A stretch of 64,000 nt of DNA, taken from Tetranychus cinnabarinus. Its lineage: Eukaryota; Arthropoda; Arachnida; Trombidiformes; Tetranychidae. Shown piece after piece: positions 61,901 to 64,000 of this stretch. The notes under the pieces were generated by a model that did no database searches, was not told the DNA's origin, and was given only the letters and a program-made list of their open reading frames with translations. The stretch's first letter is position 1, and every line of letters begins with the position of its first letter. A program made the position numbers and the translations under genes. Location of the stretch: assembly GCA_022266195.1 (NCBI GenBank), contig WHVY01000004.1:2125501-2189500 (forward strand), given 5' to 3'.

Positions 61901-63158
61901 CAGCTTTGGTTACAAGTTAAGACACCTTTCTCTGTCTTCCAAGTTTTACCCTGAATATTGAACGTATAAGTAATTCTTAATGGCTCCTATCCTTTGAGAT
62001 TTTCAACTTGATACTTTAAACCACAGCTTGACTGGATAATTAAATGAGACATTGAAATATTGAATATTGATCAAGAGACGGTTTGTCAATCAATAAGACA
62101 TTAGGAGGAAAGTTTGTTAACTTGGAGAAAAATTTTACTTCCAGAACTGAAGATTGACTTTCTCTTTTCCAACTGACATTTAACCAACAAGCCTTCAATT
62201 TAATTAAACTGTGAGTACATTTTTGACTTTTAAATTAAATAATTTATAATTAAATTTATTCTCTTTTTTACCTTTAGTTGGAGTATAAATGTTGAGGTAT
62301 AAACAATCTTCACTTTGATTTTGGAGCAATGGAATCAATCGCTTTAAATGTGTTAAACGATCTCGAGTCATCCTTCGTAGAGATTCAGCTTCATTGGTGA
62401 TGTTGGGTAAATTTTGTGGGCAAACATGACCAAAGCTATCTGCCATTCTGATCCCATTCCAATGAGCTGGAGTTACTGGAGGCATGAATCTTAGTTTACC
62501 AGTTGGTGGACTTGCATATGGAATACCTTATGGCATTGAATGATTCAAAAACAATCGTTAAGATCCCTTTGATTACTGATAAAGTATAATTTGATTAATA
62601 TGCAAGTTTCCTCTACGTGCATCTATTTTAATCTATAGTCTGTTTCTAAAATTAATATGACTAGGTAAGCATGTGTATTTTGTTTATTAATACAAATGAT
62701 TGAAAGCCTGGTGTGTAACATATCGGCTCAACATTTTGACATTACCCTTTAACTGAATAGAATCAGCAAATTAGATCTGAATCCAGATTAGGTTTGTAAA
62801 TATTTAACATTTCTTTTCTTTTTTCTTCCGATTAACAGTTCTATTAGATCAAGAGGAAACAATTGCCATCTCTACCATTGAACTTACCTAAGAACATTTC
62901 AACCGGCTGTAAGTTGTGCATTAAATTAACATGGACTCCTCTCAATGATCCATACTTGGTGGAAACTATCCTGGTAGATGGTCTTTTGTTTTGATTAAAA
63001 TCGGCTAACACAGTTACACAGTTTAACCAAAAAACTAGTGAATTGGTAATCAACGAGATGATTAAGATGAATCTCACTTGGTGACTCACTTTACATGATG
63101 TCAACGTTGGTGAAAACAGTTCTGATGATAATTTACAACTCAACTGGCTTTTATCCAT
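7534..63158 (-). CDS. Nlg: neuroligin, synaptic adhesion protein
   Basis: Nine coding exons in transcript order: 62888-63158, 62272-62526, 20034-20177, 15455-15640, 11155-11588, 10694-11055, 8888-8997, 8009-8553, 7534-7941. They sum to 2,715 nt (904 residues), and every junction has GT-AG ends and matching phase. The frame is open to a TTG at 63170, but the first ATG is at 63158. An N-terminal hydrophobic segment (~29-52) should direct secretion. The cholinesterase-like ectodomain spans ~63-615: RIVSTKYGSLRG (63-74), SEDCLYLN (162-169), the oxyanion-type VVVFIHG, GNVIVVTINYRLGVLG (209-224), IHGHGHGAA (265-273) and HGQDLPYSLG in exon 6. Gly269 sits where esterases have the nucleophile Ser, so it should not hydrolyse esters, as is usual for neuroligins. 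A low-complexity stalk (~620-728) precedes one helix (729-753) and a 151-residue cytoplasmic tail. Neuroligins are postsynaptic partners of neurexins. Tail and intron 2 are unusual (see findings). Confidence 0.93.
8009..8553 (-). CDS. Nlg: Nlg coding exon 8
   Basis: Residues 588-769: NTKPKLKDHYHAHRLSYWLN and LIPKLH end the ectodomain. A Ser/Gly/Asn-rich stalk with possible N-glycosylation sites (NRT, NES, NKS, NGT) follows, then the helix ALSVTIAVGCSLLILNILVF and the juxtamembrane HRDRTYRGRQNSLACR. The donor is CGA|GTAAGT. Confidence 0.92.
8554..8887 (-). other. Nlg intron 7 (334 bp)
   Basis: Short intron with a strong donor (GTAAGTA). No internal feature is noted. Confidence 0.8.
8888..8997 (-). 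CDS. Nlg: Nlg coding exon 7
   Basis: 110 bp, residues 551-587: DPNGRNVTTSNGPESR, then HYWPSYDYLQQQYLLL. The D-P-N after FIRDG and the W..YD....YL pattern match the end of the neuroligin esterase fold. A longer ORF in another frame overlaps it but lacks these matches. Phases fit exons 6 and 8. Confidence 0.85.
8998..10693 (-). other. Nlg intron 6 (1,696 bp)
   Basis: AT-rich intron. A GTT/GAT/GGT trinucleotide-rich stretch lies at 10059-10117. No gene is seen. Confidence 0.75.
10059..10117. repeat. trinucleotide-rich stretch
   Basis: Interrupted GTT, GAT and GGT/GGC triplets over about 60 bases inside Nlg intron 6, a degenerate microsatellite. Confidence 0.7.
10694..11055 (-). CDS. Nlg: Nlg coding exon 6
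   Basis: Residues 431-550: EIYLTISNEYTDWTQSNP, the FVGPVI helix, LYYFSHTS, the HGQDLPYSLG motif that holds the esterase-fold His, and MMKYWSNFIRDG. It is separated from exon 5 by a 99-bp intron. Confidence 0.93.
11155..11588 (-). CDS. Nlg: Nlg coding exon 5
   Basis: Residues 286-430: GLFHRAIMQSGSALCPWAL, conserved C300 and two further cysteines (NAIKYGREYAQAIGC, QVVDCLRH), then FGPLIDGIVI and the GVTRLESYNLF loop. The C-terminal boundary CTACAG|GTAAAG falls in phase 0. Confidence 0.93.
12942..12970. repeat. 10-bp tandem repeat, three copies
   Basis: AAAATGTTCA is repeated three times in a row (first copy one base short) in Nlg intron 4. Confidence 0.8.
14181..14213. repeat. perfect short inverted repeat
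   Basis: AATATCAACAA and TTGTTGATATT form an 11-bp stem around an 11-nt loop in Nlg intron 4. No function is implied. Confidence 0.6.
15455..15640 (-). CDS. Nlg: Nlg coding exon 4
   Basis: Residues 224-285: GFYPAMDGSSRGNFGLMDQ, then ALHWIQENIEGFGGNPGNVT and IHGHGHGAALVNLLMLSPMAK. This is the nucleophile-elbow exon; Gly269 replaces the catalytic Ser. Confidence 0.93.
18640..18711 (+). repeat. dispersed coding-repeat family, copy C (remnant)
   Basis: Matches the region upstream of copy A's start codon: CTCTCAGAAAATGACCTC, then GTCAAATAACGAAATGACC and TTGAATGACCTTGACC. After the ATG it diverges and stops within 12 codons, so only the 5' part of the family unit is kept. Confidence 0.55.
19236..19464. 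mobile_element. 229-bp MITE with TA target duplication
   Basis: The termini AAGGGTGTCAA and TTGACACCCTT begin inverted repeats that match for about 30 bases perfectly and on to ~75 bases with a 4-base gap. Both ends are flanked by TA (19234-19235 and 19465-19466), the signature of Tc1/mariner-type insertion. There is no coding capacity, so it is a non-autonomous element. Confidence 0.85.
20034..20177 (-). CDS. Nlg: Nlg coding exon 3
   Basis: 144 bp, residues 176-223 with both ends in phase 1. It carries the core beta strands PVVVFIHGESYEW and GNVIVVTINYRLGVL. It was identified by translating the minus strand and by fit of phase; it is too short to stand out as an ORF. Confidence 0.92.
23928..24474. 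mobile_element. foldback/MITE-like element with ~70-bp inverted ends
   Basis: The left end (23928-~24000) and right end (~24400-24474) are imperfect inverted copies sharing TTGAGCAAA, TTTGCGCTAAGA and GAGCAAA blocks in the same order. The interior (~400 bp) has no ORF I trust. Boundaries are approximate and no target duplication was fixed. It lies 165 bp from the Tc1-type transposon. Confidence 0.6.
24640..24847 (+). repeat. left inverted repeat of the Tc1-type element
   Basis: Contains three iterons of the form TCAAATGNNYGAAATG at 24717-24732, 24768-24783 and 24832-24847. The last one closes the repeat. Confidence 0.85.
24941..25927 (+). CDS. IS630-Tc1-mariner transposase, DD34E
   Basis: An uninterrupted 328-residue ORF starts at ATG, 93 bases inside the left inverted repeat. 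Residues ~8-45 (LVVDSHRKGKSAVEIAKMFD) form a helix-turn-helix, and ~58-105 a second DNA-binding segment, the paired-like arrangement usual in this superfamily. The catalytic triad is visible as D151 (FFLDETG), D234 (LVMDNVRFHH) and E269 (SPFLNPIEELF), with 34 residues between the second Asp and the Glu. Length and motif spacing are normal for the family. It should cut and paste its own element at TA sites in the nucleus. No stop or frameshift is seen, so activity is possible but unproven. Being inside a neuroligin intron on the opposite strand, it need not disturb the host mRNA. Confidence 0.93.
   Translation: MVKISLELKKLVVDSHRKGKSAVEIAKMFDINVNSVRTIVFRFLKNKKLELPRAHRPKILSSEMVAKLDDWLEGDCQLTYENLVDRLKNEFDVDASVSTVRRSLVGLRYSFKRVSIVPERRNSSQQIEARYQYAMKFIQLDQDPDKLFFLDETGIQVHARLNYGHAKKGQKANVKVKAVRGKNLSVCAAINHLSLFYYEVKEEAYDTIAFVDYLRSFLQHLEHQSITGANLVMDNVRFHHAEQVEQIVSQAGHNLIFLPAYSPFLNPIEELFNQLKFYVKRLKPETVDAVFESVSLASEVIDENDCKNYYKHMKTYILKCLNRDEILN
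25928..26132 (-). repeat. right inverted repeat of the Tc1-type element
   Basis: Reverse complement of the left repeat with a few substitutions. The inner and outer iterons are exact in form; the middle one reads TCAAAAGAATGAAATG, two changes from the consensus. Confidence 0.85.
26691..26708. repeat. ATG microsatellite
   Basis: Six consecutive ATG triplets in Nlg intron 2. Confidence 0.8.
27676..27885 (+). CDS. possible nested exon, hypothetical
   Basis: An ATG opens MSDEKHLDNIYQDLMVNN and continues to CDAIYDFLLKCYQT, richer in Asp, Glu and Cys than chance frames here. It is followed at 27785-27850 by a 66-bp segment with intron form: GTAAGAAG donor, long pyrimidine tract, TTTTTTAG acceptor. 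The reading frame closes 11 codons later whether or not this is removed. No family is recognised and no further exon was found; it may be chance. Confidence 0.18.
   Translation: MSDEKHLDNIYQDLMVNNSLVKCDAIYDFLLKCYQTCKKLSPLFLPFPFIPCFLTSFLVAFQCIFYIAF
28229..28393 (-). repeat. dispersed coding-repeat family, copy A
   Basis: On the minus strand an ATG at 28339 opens a 36-codon frame, MTLSEFMVVQFAKAYVPGLR, then SVAPTVRELC, which aligns with copy B. Sequence upstream of the ATG (to 28393) matches copies C and D. Bases further 3' (to ~28.15 kb) also resemble copy B. Confidence 0.65.
28703..29104 (+). pseudogene. decayed coding sequence, possibly galectin-like
   Basis: One frame reads 133 codons with three in-frame TAA stops and otherwise coding-like composition: SIETRAPRPSYTNNT, LFPGTILFWDYIF, YPNYTRIT, ARFHITFIPG and TLVTSIAIQRR. 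The order of a PGT strand, an FH strand and a V.S..RR.GP stretch weakly recalls a galectin carbohydrate-binding domain. The resemblance is by eye only, and the sequence could instead derive from a mobile element. Confidence 0.25.
29287..29511 (+). repeat. dispersed coding-repeat family, copy D
   Basis: Inverted relative to copies A and B. The ATG at 29344 opens a 55-codon frame, MTFSVEPIVVQSDEALDTSL, then RSVGLT, matching copy B over ~25 residues before diverging. The upstream part (29287-29343) aligns with copies A and C. Confidence 0.6.
29620..29997 (+). CDS. unrecognised 125-codon ORF
   Basis: Open frame from ATG to TGA. A basic start (RRIELEKHTLRVRYKQGYA) is followed by aromatic-rich residues and a Lys/Arg-rich end (SSKPFKKLLPDKRVVKKCCH). 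It lies ~110 bp downstream of repeat copy D on the same strand and may be part of the same element. A possible acceptor (TTTTTTTGCAG) precedes the RIELEK part. No family is recognised; expression is unknown. Confidence 0.25.
   Translation: MSGAVSSHFFCRRIELEKHTLRVRYKQGYATKFTVMLYFVTCNLTYLAFSYERGYEIYYFYTSEELISNKNYSYLLRLMIALIMSQYHEPAIKAEHLTCRDKTIRSSKPFKKLLPDKRVVKKCCH
32260..32500 (-). repeat. dispersed coding-repeat family, copy B
   Basis: The ATG at 32445 (minus strand) opens a 61-codon frame: MTLSVELMVLQTAEAHGSSL, then KSVSITARELCQVNEK and a basic tail. It is the longest frame in the family. The nucleotide match to copy A runs from the start codon through RELC. Confidence 0.65.
33557..33574. 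repeat. GAA microsatellite
   Basis: Six consecutive GAA triplets in Nlg intron 2. Confidence 0.8.
38781..39086 (-). CDS. unrecognised ORF next to endonuclease relic
   Basis: 101 codons with ATG start: MFTGEKIFDLDEVKNIPPRQ, then a basic KRRKRP motif, a Pro/Ala/Gln/Ser-rich linker (~residues 28-45) and a compact end, SWVSINGVRTDYGVIFTTLD. It is richer in G+C than its surroundings and does not look like chance translation. It is divergent from, and 202 bp away from, the endonuclease pseudogene at 39289, so both may come from one mobile element. No family is assigned. Confidence 0.35.
   Translation of the reverse strand: MFTGEKIFDLDEVKNIPPRQNNPTQNKRRKRPQAPQASQAPSSSAELSLELKASRLSWVSINGVRTDYGVIFTTLDGIDAPLNNHQTILRHVSFLVDQELQ
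39289..40248 (+). pseudogene. endonuclease/exonuclease/phosphatase-fold relic
   Basis: Coding fragments in order: MDLFVLSFNTKLN and VADVCLVLAGFHEV (frame of 39289), then after a frameshift LKATISRLM and MIIVGDFNADIDRDH (to 39794). Back in the first frame come NLISEFNLNVVSTG, RFDYILSTENI and SDHRAVFVKLG (to 40011). Beyond a stop, coding-like residues continue in frame (FYEMDLSKF, NTFDRVSSKNCLSF) to 40248. GDFNAD and SDHRAVFV are the hallmark metal-site motifs of the EEP fold used by non-LTR retrotransposon endonucleases and APE-like nucleases. A small duplication near 39790 (two HNA blocks) and frame changes show decay. A retroelement origin is likely but no reverse transcriptase was found. 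Confidence 0.7.
53784..54260. repeat. long imperfect palindrome with internal direct repeat
   Basis: Arms 53885-54050 and 54099-54260 are imperfect inverted copies (~165 bases each), sharing for example GGTAAAGTGAGCATAAA and GTCGAATCAATCAATTTTAT. The ~48-base centre (CTTCAACCTGAAAGAGTGAC and onward) is repeated directly at ~53796-53846, outside the left arm. The whole could fold into a hairpin, as in foldback elements. There is no coding capacity. Confidence 0.75.
55070..55089. repeat. GAT microsatellite
   Basis: GATGATGATGA followed by TGGTGATGA in Nlg intron 2. Confidence 0.7.
62272..62526 (-). CDS. Nlg: Nlg coding exon 2
   Basis: Residues 91-175, from GIPYASPPTGKLRFMPP through W113 and PQNLP to SEDCLYLNIYTPTK. 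It contains conserved C126 and C165. It ends after one base of codon 176, exactly before the 42-kb intron. Confidence 0.92.
62527..62887 (-). other. Nlg intron 1 (361 bp)
   Basis: Short GT-AG intron splitting the Gly codon of MFLGIPYA. No internal feature is seen. Confidence 0.85.
62888..63158 (-). CDS. Nlg: Nlg coding exon 1
   Basis: Encodes residues 1-90 plus one base of Gly91: hydrophobic leader, then STRIVSTKYGSLRG and LQPVEMFLG, the usual start of the neuroligin fold. The donor is TTAG|GTAAGT. Any 5' UTR exon upstream is not identified. Confidence 0.88.
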
Positions 63159-64000
63159 ATTGAAATTCAAGTTGAAACTCCCTTGTTTATGTGCACAATT
63201 AAATATTACGATGTTTTATGGTGGTTAAACAATTTTACTAACACAACTAGAAAATTCAAGATCTAAAAACTATTCACAAAAGTAACTTGTTTTTAATCTA
63301 TCATGATAACTTGTCAATCCATACACTTAAGTTGGTATAAAAAATGATGCTAGTCACTTTGATAGTTTCAATTTGAACTATTGTAATTTAGTAAATGTTG
63401 ATTGTAACCCGTTGAAAACAACAGAAAAATTTTGATAGCTATTTGTTTCATCCTGCCAAAAAAAAGTTTAATGTTGACTTGAGTAAAGATGCTTTCAGAC
63501 TGACTCTGTTACCCTCCATGTTCAGTCAAATTTGTGCTCTCGATTCAGGGCATTCTCATACCAAAGATGAACTATTTTTGAATAAACTATTTTCTCATTT
63601 GTTTCCTCGCCTTTTCAAATAATTGACTAGAATCTCGATTTTTATAAATTGTCAGAGAAATGTTTACGACTAATTAGATTTCGTCTAATTTTTTCAAGTA
63701 CATTTCAAATATTCAGTCTATTTGACTTTTATCGACTTTCCAAATAATCCTCAAGGCAAATTCATAACACTCAATCAGTTAATAAATTTAATGTGAAAAT
63801 ATGAAAATAATGCATCAATAGTAGCCATTAAATGCACAACCTTTAATGAACAATTTAAATTGTCTTGTAAGAAGACTTAATTCATCCAAGTTGATGCTCC
63901 CATCTAGTGATTCTTATTATAACCAAAGCAATTTCTTTCTCGTCAATAATTTCGATGATTGAATCTTCGAAAAGTATAAGCAAATTGACCTCAGATTCAA
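63159..64000. other. DNA upstream of the Nlg coding start
   Basis: Presumed 5' UTR and promoter region of the neuroligin gene. No convincing TATA box, upstream exon or other gene is visible. AT-rich with no repeats of note. Confidence 0.5.

Larger units (their letters stand above)
20178..62271 (-). other. Nlg intron 2 (42,094 bp)
   Basis: Phase-1 intron between YTPTK and ELASLHPVVVF. Both flanking junctions are good (AAAG|GTAAAA and TCACAG|AATTAG). Outside the elements listed separately (23.9-26.1, 28.2-30.0, 32.3, 38.8-40.2 and 53.8-54.3 kb) it is AT-rich sequence with scattered purine/pyrimidine and trinucleotide runs. I found no host gene inside it that I would defend. The stretches 20.2-23.9, 32.5-38.7, 40.3-53.7 and 54.3-62.2 kb show nothing beyond low-complexity ORFs and a recurring GGGAGTGAAA motif. 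Confidence 0.85.

Noticed and set aside
63159..63170. Four-codon upstream extension of neuroligin from TTG
   Set aside because: No in-frame ATG there; the first ATG is at 63158.

Overview
The window is AT-rich eukaryotic nuclear DNA, roughly two thirds A+T by eye, with GT-AG introns. An arthropod is the best guess, and a mite-like chelicerate is possible. That rests on an arthropod-style neuroligin whose nucleophile Ser is replaced by Gly, a large secreted/membrane protein with PAN/Apple-like cysteine modules, and IS630-Tc1-mariner DNA transposons. No species can be fixed from sequence alone.

Layout. At 1.27-4.45 kb (+) is a four-exon gene for a 992-residue single-pass membrane protein: signal peptide, large ectodomain, four Cys-rich PAN/Apple-like modules, one membrane helix and a KKSS C-terminus. 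At 6.26-6.75 kb (+) a TATA-driven intronless gene encodes a 162-residue secreted Gly/Asn/Cys-repeat protein. From 63.16 down to 7.53 kb (-) runs one neuroligin gene. I rebuilt nine coding exons whose phases all agree, giving 904 residues. Its introns are 361, 42,094, 4,393, 3,866, 99, 1,696, 334 and 67 bp. Intron 2, which alone fills 20.2-62.3 kb, interrupts the reading frame where vertebrate neuroligins carry alternative splice site A.

The large introns are mostly anonymous AT-rich DNA with a cluster of mobile-element debris. It includes a TA-flanked 229-bp MITE (19.24 kb), a 0.55-kb foldback element (23.9 kb), an apparently intact Tc1-type transposon with an uninterrupted DD34E transposase and ~206-bp inverted repeats carrying internal iterons (24.64-26.13 kb), and a dispersed coding repeat family with at least four copies (18.6, 28.2, 29.3 and 32.3 kb). 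Further on are a decayed endonuclease/exonuclease/phosphatase gene (39.3-40.25 kb) with a divergent ORF beside it, and a long imperfect palindrome with direct repeats (53.8-54.3 kb).

The three host genes show no sign of acting together. The neuroligin is a synaptic adhesion protein, and the other two enter the secretory pathway with unknown roles. The most unusual host features are the Cys/His-rich neuroligin tail without an evident PDZ ligand, the KKXX ending on the PAN-module protein, and the strict NxC repeat of the small secreted protein. The most interesting unexplained DNA is the dispersed coding repeat family, whose start-codon region also reads as a spaced AGGTCA repeat.
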